This document shows, one piece after another, positions 1 to 8,084 of a stretch of DNA of 47,867 nucleotides. The notes below the pieces were generated by a model, which was not told the origin of the DNA, ran no database searches, and saw only the letters and a list, made by a program, of their open reading frames with translations. The position numbers and the translations under genes are program-made. The stretch is from Mycobacterium gordonae. GTDB taxonomy: Bacteria > Actinomycetota > Actinomycetes > Mycobacteriales > Mycobacteriaceae. Positions within the stretch are counted from its first letter, which is position 1; each line of letters begins with the position of its first letter. The DNA is taken from NCBI RefSeq assembly GCF_001417955.2, contig NZ_LKTM01000318.1:1-47867 (forward strand), read 5' to 3'.

Positions 1-40
1 TGTTCACCCGCCATCGGCAACCCACGTCCGATTGCAGCCC

Positions 41-55
41 GAGGCCTTCGGCCTC
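41..55. terminator. Small hairpin downstream of the PPOX gene
   Basis: GAGGCC, loop TTC, GGCCTC forms a perfect 6 bp stem about 20 bases past the stop of the leftward gene that ends at 74. There is no T tract. It could be a weak terminator; the call rests on position and symmetry only. Confidence 0.3.
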
Positions 56-73
56 AAGTCGCCTCCATACCGT

Positions 74-481
74 CTAGCCGCGGTCCAGCAGATCCGACGA
101 GCCCAGCACCCGCTCGATCTGGACCTCGATCACTACCCGCCGGGGATTGGCGCGCGGCGTCCGATATCGCTGGGCATAACGAAGCTCGGCGTCGCGGACC
201 GCGTCGAGTTCCTTGTTCACCAAGGCGCGGCCCTCCAGGGACAGCCACCGCGCCCCGTCCACCTGGCTGAGCACCGCCACGCCAGCGCGCTCGGCATTGA
301 GTGCCTTCTGAGATCCACCGGTGGTGATCACCCGGGCGATGTGAGTCTTGGGGTCGAAGGTGAATCCCACCGCCACCACGTGCGGAGAGTTGTCGGTGCG
401 TAGCGTGGTCAACATGGCCAGATGGCGTTCGGAGAGGAACGCCAGCGCATCGTCGGTGAGACGGGTCGTGGTCTTGGCCAT
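74..481 (-). CDS. PPOX-class F420-dependent flavin/deazaflavin oxidoreductase, Rv2074-like
   Basis: The 135-residue protein has the split-barrel pyridoxamine-phosphate-oxidase fold signature: an N-terminal helix, then the strand segment LAMLTTLRTDNSPHVVAVGF. Size and sequence resemble M. tuberculosis Rv2074 (137 residues), a small enzyme of the F420-binding branch reported to reduce biliverdin. Family membership is seen in the sequence; the substrate is inference. The ATG start at 481 leaves only 35 bp to the divergent reductase gene at 517, the same divergent arrangement as Rv2074/Rv2073c. It is a cytosolic protein with no signal peptide or membrane segment. Confidence 0.85.
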   Translation of the reverse strand: MAKTTTRLTDDALAFLSERHLAMLTTLRTDNSPHVVAVGFTFDPKTHIARVITTGGSQKALNAERAGVAVLSQVDGARWLSLEGRALVNKELDAVRDAELRYAQRYRTPRANPRRVVIEVQIERVLGSSDLLDRG

Positions 482-503
482 CGCCCTTCACGCTAGCGCA
501 GGC

Positions 504-509
504 AATAAT
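504..509 (+). promoter_or_regulatory. Candidate -10 element for a leaderless SDR transcript
   Basis: The hexamer AATAAT ends 7 bases before the GTG start at 517, so transcription would begin at the start codon. No Shine-Dalgarno sequence precedes that GTG. This fits the leaderless starts common in mycobacteria. Confidence 0.4.
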
Positions 510-516
510 CACAGCC

Positions 517-1266
517 GTGGACGACACCCGCGTTGGTCCGGTGGTAATTTTCGGCGGTCGCAGCGAGATCGGCATTGAACTCGCCCGCCGCCTGGCGCCG
601 GCAGCGACCGTGGTGCTGGCGGCCCGTAATGCCGACCGGCTCGAGCATCAGAAATCCACGCTGCTCGCCGCCGGCGCCAGCGCCGTGCACACCCAGGAAT
701 TCGACGCCGACGACGTGGCCTCGCACGGCCCGTTGGTGAAGGCACTGATCGCCGAACACGGCCCCATCGGCACCGCGGTCCTGGCGTTCGGAATCCTCGG
801 TGACCAGGGCCGCGCCGAACACGATGCCGCGCACGCCGTCGCCATCGTGCATACCGACTACGTCGCCCAGGTCAGCCTGCTCACCCATCTCGCGTCAGCC
901 ATGCGCACTGCTCAACAGGGATCGCTGGTGGTGTTCTCCTCGGTGGCCGGGGTGCGCGTGCGGCGCGCCAATTACGTCTATGGCTCGGCGAAGGCCGGCC
1001 TGGATGGCTTCGCGAACGGACTGGCCGACGCGCTGCACGGCAGCGGGGTCCAATTGTTGATCGCCCGGCCCGGGTTTGTCATCGGACGCATGACCGACGG
1101 CATGACGCCCGCACCCTTGTCCAGCACTCCCGAACAGGTCGCTGCCGCCACAGCCCGAGCGTTGGCCAAGGGTCGGCGCACGGTCTGGATTCCGTGGGCG
1201 CTGCGACCGATGTTCTTCGCGCTGCGACTGTTACCGCAGCCGGTATGGCGCAGGATGCCGCGATGA
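517..1266 (+). CDS. Short-chain dehydrogenase, DprE2-like (Rv2073c-like)
   Basis: The 249-residue protein has a Rossmann N-terminus (GGRSEIG, residues 13-19), a serine pair at 141-142 and YxxxK at Tyr155/Lys159. The usual NNAG is replaced by AFGILGD, and RVRRANYVYGSAKAGLDGF follows. Both features strongly recall DprE2 (Rv3791), the keto-reductase of decaprenylphosphoryl-arabinose synthesis, so this looks like a paralog of that family rather than a generic SDR. Its own substrate is unknown. The GTG start lacks an RBS and may be leaderless. The stop overlaps the cobL start (ATGA at 1263-1266), so it heads the cobL-cobM-cobK-bla chain and is probably cotranscribed with it. The right-facing orientation matches Rv2073c relative to cobL. 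Confidence 0.85.
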   Translation: MDDTRVGPVVIFGGRSEIGIELARRLAPAATVVLAARNADRLEHQKSTLLAAGASAVHTQEFDADDVASHGPLVKALIAEHGPIGTAVLAFGILGDQGRAEHDAAHAVAIVHTDYVAQVSLLTHLASAMRTAQQGSLVVFSSVAGVRVRRANYVYGSAKAGLDGFANGLADALHGSGVQLLIARPGFVIGRMTDGMTPAPLSSTPEQVAAATARALAKGRRTVWIPWALRPMFFALRLLPQPVWRRMPR

Positions 1267-2435
1267 TCATCGTGGTCGGCATCGGCGCCGACGGAACCGC
1301 CGGCCTGTCCGCGGCCTCCAGATCCGAATTGCAGCGGGCCGCAACCATTTACGGATCAAAGCGGCAGCTCGAACTGATCGACGACACCATCGCGGCGCCG
1401 CGCCGGGAGTGGCCGTCCCCGATGCTGCCCGCGTTGCAGGCCCTGCCGGCCGACGGGCCGGACATCCACATCGTCGCCAGCGGTGACCCGCTGCTGCACG
1501 GCGTCGGCGGCACGCTGATCCGTCTCTTCGGTGCGGAAAAGGTGCGGGTCATGCCGCACGTATCGTCGGTCACCCTGGCGTGTGCGCGGATGGGCTGGAA
1601 CGTCCACGACACCGAGGTGATCAGTCTGGTTACGGCCGAACCACACACCGCCATCCGGCGCGGCGGCCAGGCGATCGTGTTGTCGCGCAACCACACCACA
1701 CCGAAGACCCTGGCCGCGGCGCTGGACGCCTACGGTCGTGGCGACTCCGAATTCACGGTCCTGGAACTGCTCGGCGGGCCCGACGAACGCCGCCGCGACG
1801 GCACCGCCCGCACGTGGGCGCACGACGCCGGCCACGACGTCGACGATCTCAACGTGATCGCGATCCGTTACCTGCCCGACAGTCGCAGGGCATCCTTACC
1901 TGACGACGCCTTCATGCACGACGGACAGATCACCAAGCACGCAATCCGGGCGGCGACACTGGCGGCCCTGGACCCGCGGCCGGGCGGGCGATTGTGGGAT
2001 GTCGGCGCGGGCTCGGGCAGCATCGCCGTCGAGTGGTGCCGCAGCGCGCCGGGTTGCACCGCGGCGGCGTTCGAACTCGACGAACGACGCCGGCTCAACA
2101 TCGGATTCAACGCCGCGGCCAATGGGGTGAGCGTCGAGGTGCGCGGGGCCGCGCCTGACGACTTCGCCGGGACGCCGCACCCGTCGGCGATCTTCGTCGG
2201 CGGCGGTCTGACCCGCCCGGGCCTGCTCGACGCCTGTCTGGAACACCTGGCCGCGGGCGGGCACCTGGTGGCCAACGCCGTCACCGTGGAGTCTGAAGCC
2301 ATTCTGGCGCAACTCTATTCGAGACTTGGCGGTGACCTCCGGCGGTTCCAGCATTACCAGGGCGAACCGCTGGGTGGTTTCACCGGCTGGCGGCCCCAGT
2401 ATCCCGTCACGCAATGGTCGGTGACCAAGCAGTGA
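1263..2435 (+). CDS. cobL: Precorrin-6Y C5,15-methyltransferase (decarboxylating)
   Basis: CobL methylates precorrin-6B at C5 and C15 and decarboxylates the C12 acetate, giving precorrin-8X in aerobic B12 synthesis. The protein is a fusion of a CbiE-type tetrapyrrole methylase (IIVVGIGADG at the N-terminus; VASGDPLLHGVGGTL) and a CbiT-type SAM methyltransferase (LWDVGAGSGSIAVEW near residue 245). I take the ATG at 1263 rather than 1194. It overlaps the upstream stop as ATGA, starts at the conserved IIVVGIG, and gives 390 residues, the length I recall for M. tuberculosis CobL. The gene ends overlapping cobM. Confidence 0.95.
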   Translation: MIIVVGIGADGTAGLSAASRSELQRAATIYGSKRQLELIDDTIAAPRREWPSPMLPALQALPADGPDIHIVASGDPLLHGVGGTLIRLFGAEKVRVMPHVSSVTLACARMGWNVHDTEVISLVTAEPHTAIRRGGQAIVLSRNHTTPKTLAAALDAYGRGDSEFTVLELLGGPDERRRDGTARTWAHDAGHDVDDLNVIAIRYLPDSRRASLPDDAFMHDGQITKHAIRAATLAALDPRPGGRLWDVGAGSGSIAVEWCRSAPGCTAAAFELDERRRLNIGFNAAANGVSVEVRGAAPDDFAGTPHPSAIFVGGGLTRPGLLDACLEHLAAGGHLVANAVTVESEAILAQLYSRLGGDLRRFQHYQGEPLGGFTGWRPQYPVTQWSVTKQ

Positions 2436-3187
2436 CGGTCTACTTCATCGGCGCCGGGCCCGGCGCCGCGGATCTGATCACCGTGCGCGGCCAGCGGCTC
2501 CTGCAACGCTGCCCGGTGTGCCTGTATGCCGGCTCCATCATGCCCACCGACCTTCTCGCGCAATGCCCGCGCGACGCCAAGATCGTCGATACCGGCCCGC
2601 TGACGCTGGATCAGATCATCGCCGAGCTTGCCGAGGCCGACGCCGCCGGCCGCGACGTCGCACGGTTGCACTCCGGTGACCCGTCGCTCTACAGCGCGCT
2701 CGCCGAGCAGTGCCGGCGACTCGACGCCATCGGCGTCGGTTACGAAATCGTGCCGGGCGTACCGGCTTTCGCCGCCGCAGCGGCCGCGCTGAAGCGGGAA
2801 TTGACCGTCCCCGGAGTCGCGCAAACCGTCACTTTGACCCGAGTCTCGACCCTGTCGACCGCCATGCCGCCCGGCGAAGACCTCACGGCCCTTGCCCGAT
2901 CCGGTGCCACGCTGGTTCTGCATCTGGCCGCAGCGCAAATCGACAGCATCGTCCCGCAGCTCCTCGCTGGTGGCTATAGCGCTCAAACCCCCACGGCTGT
3001 AGTCGCTTTCGCTAGCTGGCCCAAGCAGATTGTGCTGCGTGGCACGTTGGCCGACATCGCCGGGCAGATGCATCAGGCCAACGTCACCAAGACCGCCGTC
3101 ATCGTGGTCGGCGACGTGCTGGGGGCCGAAGGTTTCACCGACAGTTATCTGTATTCGGTAGCGCGGCGTGACAAAGGGCCACACTGA
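2432..3187 (+). CDS. cobM: Precorrin-4 C11-methyltransferase
   Basis: CobM methylates precorrin-4 at C11 to precorrin-5 using SAM. The tetrapyrrole methylase motifs are clear: VYFIGAGPGAADLITVRG at the N-terminus, LHSGDPSLYSAL in the middle and YEIVPGVPAF after it. I choose GTG at 2432, giving 251 residues and a GTGA overlap with the cobL stop, instead of ATG 2414, which would lie inside cobL. The stop overlaps the cobK ATG by one base (TGATG). The cobF gene for the next step (precorrin-5 to 6A) is not in the window. Confidence 0.95.
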   Translation: MTVYFIGAGPGAADLITVRGQRLLQRCPVCLYAGSIMPTDLLAQCPRDAKIVDTGPLTLDQIIAELAEADAAGRDVARLHSGDPSLYSALAEQCRRLDAIGVGYEIVPGVPAFAAAAAALKRELTVPGVAQTVTLTRVSTLSTAMPPGEDLTALARSGATLVLHLAAAQIDSIVPQLLAGGYSAQTPTAVVAFASWPKQIVLRGTLADIAGQMHQANVTKTAVIVVGDVLGAEGFTDSYLYSVARRDKGPH

Positions 3188-3918
3188 TGCGGGTTTTGCT
3201 GCTCGGCGGTACCGCCGAGGGGCGCGCATTGGCGAAAGCCCTGCACCCAGATGTCGATATCGTCAGCTCGCTGGCCGGCCGGGTTCCCGACCCAGCGCTG
3301 CCGGTGGGCCCGGTGCGTATCGGCGGCTTCGGCGGTGTCGAGGGACTGCGCCAGTGGCTGCGCGACGAACGCATCGACGCCGTCGTCGACGCCACCCATC
3401 CGTTCGCGGCCACCATGACCGCGCACGCCGCGCGGGCGTGCGCCGAGTTGCGGGTTCCGCACCTGGTGCTGGCCCGCCCGCCCTGGGATCCGGGTTCGGC
3501 CACCGTCGTCGCGTCAGACACCGCAGCAGCGAAAGAAGTTGCCGCGCGACGCTATTCGAGAGTCTTTCTGACGACCGGACGATCCGGCGCCGCCGCTTTC
3601 GCCGACAGCGACGCCTGGTTCCTGATCCGCGCCGTCACCGCTCCCGATCACACCGCGATGCCGCGACACCACCGGCTGCTGCTCTCGCGCGGCCCGTACC
3701 GGTACGACGACGAAGTGAAGATTCTCGCCCAACACCGCATCGACGCGCTGGTGACCAAGAACAGCGGTGGCGAGATGACCCGCGGCAAGGTGGATGCCGC
3801 CGCGGCACTCAGGATTCCGGTGGTGATGGTGGAGCGACCGCCGTTACCCGAGGGAGTCAGGACGGTCGGCAGCGTCGCGGCAGCCGCGCGCTGGGTAATG
3901 GAGGTATGTACACCGTGA
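3187..3918 (+). CDS. cobK: Precorrin-6A reductase
   Basis: CobK reduces precorrin-6A to precorrin-6B with NADPH. The N-terminus LLLGGTAEGRALAKAL, the VVDATHPFAATMT segment and the C-terminal VTKNSGGEMTRGKVDAA are typical of CobK/CbiJ, and 243 residues is the family length. The start codon overlaps the cobM stop, so translational coupling is likely. The last codons carry GGAGG (3900-3904), which serves the downstream beta-lactamase gene. Confidence 0.95.
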   Translation: MRVLLLGGTAEGRALAKALHPDVDIVSSLAGRVPDPALPVGPVRIGGFGGVEGLRQWLRDERIDAVVDATHPFAATMTAHAARACAELRVPHLVLARPPWDPGSATVVASDTAAAKEVAARRYSRVFLTTGRSGAAAFADSDAWFLIRAVTAPDHTAMPRHHRLLLSRGPYRYDDEVKILAQHRIDALVTKNSGGEMTRGKVDAAAALRIPVVMVERPPLPEGVRTVGSVAAAARWVMEVCTP

Positions 3919-4823
3919 GCTCGCCCCGATTCCGCCGACGCGAATTGTTGACGGCGGCCGCCGTGCTGCCGCTGGCGGCGTGTGCCAACGGTGCCCGTCG
4001 CACGCAGCCGACTGCCACCTCGAGCCCAGCGCCGGACCAGTCCAATCGGTTCGCCGAAATCGAGCGACGCTACCGGGGCAGGGTGGGGGTCTACGTGCCC
4101 GCCAGCGGCACGGCCGCGGCGATTGCCTACCGCGCCGACGAACGGTTCGCGATCTGCTCCACGTTCAAAGCGCCTCTGGTGGCGGCGGTGTTGCACCAGT
4201 ATCCGCTCGCCTACCTGGACCAGCGCGTGACTTTCACCAAGGCCGACATCACCTCGCCGTCGCCGATCGCCGAGCAACACGTCGACACCGGGATGACCGT
4301 CGGCGAGTTGTGCGATGCCGCCATCCGCTACAGCGACAACACCGCCGCTAACCTGTTGCTCAACCGGATCGGCGGACCCGCGGGCTTGACCGCCTACCTG
4401 CGCAGCCTGGGGGACAGCACGAGTCGACTGGACCAGGCGGAGCCGGAGCTCAACGGCAACCCGCCAAACGATGAGCGGGACACGACGACGCCGCGCGCGA
4501 TCGCCGGTGTCTTCCAGCAGCTGGTGCTGGGCGACGCACTGCCGCAGGACAAGCGGACGCTGCTCATTGACTGGATGGCCCGCAACACCACCGGCGGAAA
4601 GCGGATCCGTGCCGCGTTCGCGGCTGACTGGAAGGTGAGCGACAAGACCGGGTCGGGCGACTACGGGCGAGCCAACGATGTCGCCGTCGTATGGTCGCCG
4701 GCCGGCGTTCCCCACGTCATCGCGATCTACACCGATATGGCCGCCGGCGGATACGACGCTCAGCCCGACGAGGCATTCGTCGCCGACGCCGCGCGCATCG
4801 TGGCCTCCGCTTTGAGGGACTAG
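3915..4823 (+). CDS. blaC: Class A beta-lactamase, probable Tat-exported lipoprotein (BlaC ortholog)
   Basis: This serine beta-lactamase hydrolyses beta-lactams in the cell envelope. Numbering from the GTG at 3915: STFK is Ser82-Lys85 (Ambler 70-73), SDN is 140-142 (Ambler 130-132), the EPELN omega-loop Glu is 176 (Ambler 166) and KTG is 244-246. The N-terminus has RRREL followed by a hydrophobic run and LAAC, which suggests twin-arginine export and lipidation. M. tuberculosis BlaC as I recall it has SDG, so Asn142 is a real difference. GGAGG at 3900-3904 is 10 bases from GTG 3915 but only 1 base from ATG 3906, so I prefer the GTG, which overlaps the cobK stop. In M. tuberculosis sigC separates cobK from blaC; here they are coupled. 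Confidence 0.93.
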   Translation: MSSPRFRRRELLTAAAVLPLAACANGARRTQPTATSSPAPDQSNRFAEIERRYRGRVGVYVPASGTAAAIAYRADERFAICSTFKAPLVAAVLHQYPLAYLDQRVTFTKADITSPSPIAEQHVDTGMTVGELCDAAIRYSDNTAANLLLNRIGGPAGLTAYLRSLGDSTSRLDQAEPELNGNPPNDERDTTTPRAIAGVFQQLVLGDALPQDKRTLLIDWMARNTTGGKRIRAAFAADWKVSDKTGSGDYGRANDVAVVWSPAGVPHVIAIYTDMAAGGYDAQPDEAFVADAARIVASALRD

Positions 4824-6286
4824 CCCGGATAGGTGCGGGGCGTGAACACTCGGTCACCGGAATCTGTTGTATGCCACTGTGTTTGGGACGAACCGATGAT
4901 CAGCAGGCAGCGCATGTCGACGTCGGCGGGGTTCAGGTCCGCCAGCCGCACCACGCGTACCTCCTCGTCCGGCCCGGACACGTTGCGGCCGATCACCACC
5001 GGCGTGCCCGGTTCACGATGGGCCAGCAGCAGATCCCGCATGGCGCCGACCTGCCAGGTCCGCGACTTCGACGCCGGGTTGTAGATCGCCAGCACCAGAT
5101 CGGCGGCCGCCGCGGCAGCCACGCGTGCTGCGATGACGTCCCACGGCTTGAGCCGGTCCGACAGTGAGATCACGGCATAGTCATGGCCCAGGGGCGCGCC
5201 CACCCGGCTGGCCACCGCCTGGGCGGCGGTCATCGCGGGGATCACCCGGACCTGCACGTCCGGCCACTGCTTGGCCTCCTCGAGAACCGCAGTGGCCATC
5301 GCGAACACACCCGGGTCACCCGATGACACCACCGCCACCGCGTGCCCCTGCTCGGCCAGCGAGCAGGCCAGGCGGGCGCGGGCCGGTTCGTCGGTGTTGT
5401 CGCTGGCGTGGCGCCGCTGCCCTTCGCGCGGCGGGACGCGGTTGAGATATCCGGCGTAGCCGATCAGGTCGGTGGCGCCGGCCAATTCGCGCCGGCTCTG
5501 CGGTGTCATCCAGTCGGTGCCACCCGGCCCCAGTCCCACCACGGCGACGGAGCCGGTCGCACTACGGCGGCGCCTGCCGCCCGGGAGCATGGCCAGTGAA
5601 AAGTACGGCACGCCGGTCTCGTCGACGTCAGCGGCGGGCAGCACCCGCTGGCCCTTGGTGCTCGCCCGCTCCACGTAGAACGTGTCGCCGAGCTGTCCGG
5701 AAGCCGAAAGTGCCTCGCGCACATTGTGATAGGAGCGACCGAGTTTGAGTATCACCGCCGCGTCGGCATCGGCGAGCCGGCGGGTCAACTCGGCTATCGG
5801 CAGCGTGCCCGGCAACACCGAGAGCACCTCGTCGCCGGCCACCAGGGGAGTGGCGACGGCGGCCGACGCGGCGCTCACCGACGTGACGCCCGGCACGATC
5901 ACCGCGTTGAACCGCTCCGTCAGACGGGTGTGCAGATGCATGTAGGAGCTGTAGAACAGCGGGTCGCCTTCTGCCAGCAGTGCCACGTTGCGCCCGGCGG
6001 TCAGGTGTGCGGCGATCCGCTCGGTGGCCGCGACGTAGAAGTCCTCCAGCGCGCCCGCATACCCCCCGGGATGGTCGGTCGTCTCGGTGGTCACCGGATA
6101 CACCAGGTGCTCTTCGATCTGACCGGGCCGCAGGTACGGTTCGGCGATGCCGCGCGCGATGCTGCGACCGTGGCGGGCGCTGTGATACGCCACCACGTCT
6201 GCCTCGCCGATGAGCCGCGCCGCCTTGACCGTCACCAGTTCTGGATCGCCGGGACCCAGCCCAACCCCCCATAGCGTGCCCGTCAT
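4820..6286 (-). CDS. cobIJ: Fused precorrin-2 C20-methyltransferase / precorrin-3B C17-methyltransferase
   Basis: This bifunctional B12 enzyme has two halves. The N-terminal CobI half (about residues 1-240; LWGVGLGPGDPELVTVKA, LLAEGDPLFYSSYMH) makes precorrin-3A. The C-terminal CobJ half (about 245-488; VVGLGPGGTDWMTPQ, VVSSGDPGVFAMA) methylates C17 with ring contraction to precorrin-4. The fusion is the same as M. tuberculosis CobIJ (about 508 residues); this copy is a little shorter at 488. The ATG start overlaps the cobH stop (ATGA on the minus strand). The 3' end shares the palindrome CTAG (4820-4823) with the beta-lactamase stop, so the two genes converge with no room for a terminator. 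Confidence 0.95.
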   Translation of the reverse strand: MTGTLWGVGLGPGDPELVTVKAARLIGEADVVAYHSARHGRSIARGIAEPYLRPGQIEEHLVYPVTTETTDHPGGYAGALEDFYVAATERIAAHLTAGRNVALLAEGDPLFYSSYMHLHTRLTERFNAVIVPGVTSVSAASAAVATPLVAGDEVLSVLPGTLPIAELTRRLADADAAVILKLGRSYHNVREALSASGQLGDTFYVERASTKGQRVLPAADVDETGVPYFSLAMLPGGRRRRSATGSVAVVGLGPGGTDWMTPQSRRELAGATDLIGYAGYLNRVPPREGQRRHASDNTDEPARARLACSLAEQGHAVAVVSSGDPGVFAMATAVLEEAKQWPDVQVRVIPAMTAAQAVASRVGAPLGHDYAVISLSDRLKPWDVIAARVAAAAAADLVLAIYNPASKSRTWQVGAMRDLLLAHREPGTPVVIGRNVSGPDEEVRVVRLADLNPADVDMRCLLIIGSSQTQWHTTDSGDRVFTPRTYPG

Positions 6287-6909
6287 TCGCGCTCGTTCGC
6301 TATCGCGTTGACGGCCGCGGCGGCCATGGCACTGCCGCCGCGGCGGCCCAGCACCAGCAGATAGGACATGCCGCGCGGGCGCTCGATGAGCTCCTGCTTG
6401 GACTGGGCGGAGCCGACGAAACCGACGGGCCCACCCAGTATTGCCGCGGGCGGGGCAACCCCTTCGTCGACCAACTCCAGCAGGCGGAACAGCGCGGTCG
6501 GGGCGTTGCCGATCGCGACCACGGCGCCGTCCAACTCATCGGCCCACAGGTCGACGGCGGCCGCCGAGCGGGTGGTTCCCTGCTCGGCGGCCAACGTGGC
6601 CGCACGTGGATCGGCGATCAACGACACCACCTCGTTGCCCACCGGCAGCCGCGCCTTGGTGATCCCGGCAGCCACCATCGACGAGTCGCACAGCACCGGC
6701 GCGCCGCCGCACAAGGCGGCCCGGGCCCGGCTGACCACATCGTCGGTGTAGGCCACGTGCTCAGCGACGTCGACCTGGCCACAGGTGTGGATCAGGCGGA
6801 CCACCACGCGTTCGACGTCGGCGGGAAATCGGGTGAGGTCGGCCTCGGCGCGGATGGTCGCGAACGACTGCCGGTAGATCTCCGCGGCGTCGCGGATGTA
6901 GTCGAGCAC
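6283..6909 (-). CDS. cobH: Precorrin-8X methylmutase
   Basis: CobH moves the C11 methyl of precorrin-8X to C12, giving hydrogenobyrinate. The 208 residues match the family length. LIHTCGQVD carries His41, the likely catalytic histidine, and GNAPTALFRLLELVDEG plus GGPVGFVGSAQSK are hallmark motifs. The start is GTG. An AAGGTGAG ribosome site overlaps the cobG stop codon only 9 bases upstream, so cobG-cobH-cobIJ read as one leftward operon. Confidence 0.95.
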   Translation of the reverse strand: MLDYIRDAAEIYRQSFATIRAEADLTRFPADVERVVVRLIHTCGQVDVAEHVAYTDDVVSRARAALCGGAPVLCDSSMVAAGITKARLPVGNEVVSLIADPRAATLAAEQGTTRSAAAVDLWADELDGAVVAIGNAPTALFRLLELVDEGVAPPAAILGGPVGFVGSAQSKQELIERPRGMSYLLVLGRRGGSAMAAAAVNAIANERE

Positions 6910-6918
6910 TCGCTCACC

Positions 6919-8010
6919 TTAAGACCTCAGCAGCCGGTACCCCGTGCCGGTGGCAACCAGCACCTCACCATCCACCGGGCTGCCGCACGCCCGTTCGCAG
7001 CCGACGAAGTGCCGGTGCCCGGGGTAATCGGCGTCCAGTGCTTGCGCGGCGTCTGCCCGCACGTCTGCCGCGGAGTGGGCGCAGCCGGGGCTGCCGGTGC
7101 ACGCGCTGACGGCCAGCCAGGGGGAGTTCTCGTCGAATATCAGACCCAGCGGCGCCAGCACGCGGAGTGCGACGTCCGCGCGTTCTTCGGGGAGGTCGCA
7201 CACCAGCACAGACCGCCACGGTGTGATCAGGATCGGTGCCTCGATGGCGGCCAGGAATTCGGCGACGCGGGCGGCCAGCACTCCGAGAGGCACGGCGGCT
7301 CCCAGCGCGACCCGACCGTCGTCCTGCGGGATCCAGCCCACCGGCGCCTTGCCGAGTGGGGGCAGGGCGGGACCCAGCTCGGCGCCCGGCAACAGATCAC
7401 CGAGATCATCGAGTTCGGTTACCCGCCAGGCCTTTCCACGGATCTTGACAAACTCGAACGCCACGTCGATCAAGCTCTGGCAGACATCGGTGACGGGGAT
7501 GCCGGTATCGCGACCGGCCAGCAGCAGTCTGGGGCCGTCCGGAAACACGTGCACCCCGACATCGGCGTGCAGACCCGACACGTCACCGCGGCCGTCGTCC
7601 AGGCTGAACCAGAACCTGCCACCCAGCCCGGCCAGGCCGGGTTCCGCGCAAAGCGCCGCGTCCAGGTCGGCAACCCAACCCCGCAGATCGGCGTTTCCGC
7701 CGAGCCGGCCGGACAGCGGGGACGCCACGATGTTGCGGACGCGTTCATGGGTGGGTGAGGGCAGCAGCCCGGTTTCGGCGATGGCCTCGGCGACCTTGAC
7801 GACGTCGGTGACCGCGCGTAGCTGAACGTTGCCCCGTCCGGTGAGCTCCAAGGTCGCCGACCCGAAATCGGCAGCCAGGCGAGCCAGCGTCGCCAATTGC
7901 GCGGAGGTGAGCGTGCCGCCTGGCAACCGAACCCGTATTAGCGGGCCATCTGCGGCCTGGTGCACCTGCAGCGCGCCCGGGCAGGCGTCGGAGTCGCGGA
8001 GTCGGGCCAC
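6919..8010 (-). CDS. cobG: Precorrin-3B synthase, sulfite-reductase fold
   Basis: CobG hydroxylates precorrin-3A and forms the gamma-lactone of precorrin-3B, the oxygen-dependent step of the aerobic pathway. The protein has 363 residues, as in M. tuberculosis. Cys304 and Cys310 (CTGSPGC) with Cys338 and Cys342 (CERAC) form the CX5C...CX3C iron-sulfur signature of sulfite/nitrite reductases. LTGRGNVQLRAV is the family's substrate-face motif. The start is GTG, 6 bases after a TAATCT hexamer, so it may be leaderless with its own promoter. It heads cobG-cobH-cobIJ. Confidence 0.94.
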   Translation of the reverse strand: MARLRDSDACPGALQVHQAADGPLIRVRLPGGTLTSAQLATLARLAADFGSATLELTGRGNVQLRAVTDVVKVAEAIAETGLLPSPTHERVRNIVASPLSGRLGGNADLRGWVADLDAALCAEPGLAGLGGRFWFSLDDGRGDVSGLHADVGVHVFPDGPRLLLAGRDTGIPVTDVCQSLIDVAFEFVKIRGKAWRVTELDDLGDLLPGAELGPALPPLGKAPVGWIPQDDGRVALGAAVPLGVLAARVAEFLAAIEAPILITPWRSVLVCDLPEERADVALRVLAPLGLIFDENSPWLAVSACTGSPGCAHSAADVRADAAQALDADYPGHRHFVGCERACGSPVDGEVLVATGTGYRLLRS

Positions 8011-8016
8011 CTGCCC

Positions 8017-8022
8017 AGATTA
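8017..8022 (-). promoter_or_regulatory. Candidate -10 element (TAATCT) for cobG
   Basis: On the minus strand TAATCT is followed by GGGCAG and then the cobG GTG, placing transcription start at the start codon. With the hairpin at 8041-8077 behind it, cobG probably has its own promoter rather than depending only on read-through from the lipoprotein gene. Confidence 0.45.
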
Positions 8023-8040
8023 CTGACAACCCGGCACCGG

Positions 8041-8077
8041 TCCCGAAGTCCGAGCAGACGTCGCCCGGACTTCGGGA
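8041..8077 (-). terminator. 12 bp hairpin between the lipoprotein gene and cobG
   Basis: TCCCGAAGTCCG (8041-8052) pairs perfectly with CGGACTTCGGGA (8066-8077) across a 13-base loop. It begins 7 bases past the stop of the leftward lipoprotein gene. There is no T tract, as is common for mycobacterial hairpins. The loop side carries GAGCAGACG, a core shared with the hairpins at 21225 and 24289. Confidence 0.6.
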
Positions 8078-8084
8078 TCGACGC

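Noticed and set aside
3168..3905. Upstream extension of the beta-lactamase frame
   Set aside because: It overlaps cobK completely and encodes an Arg-rich shadow product; the export signal begins after 3906.
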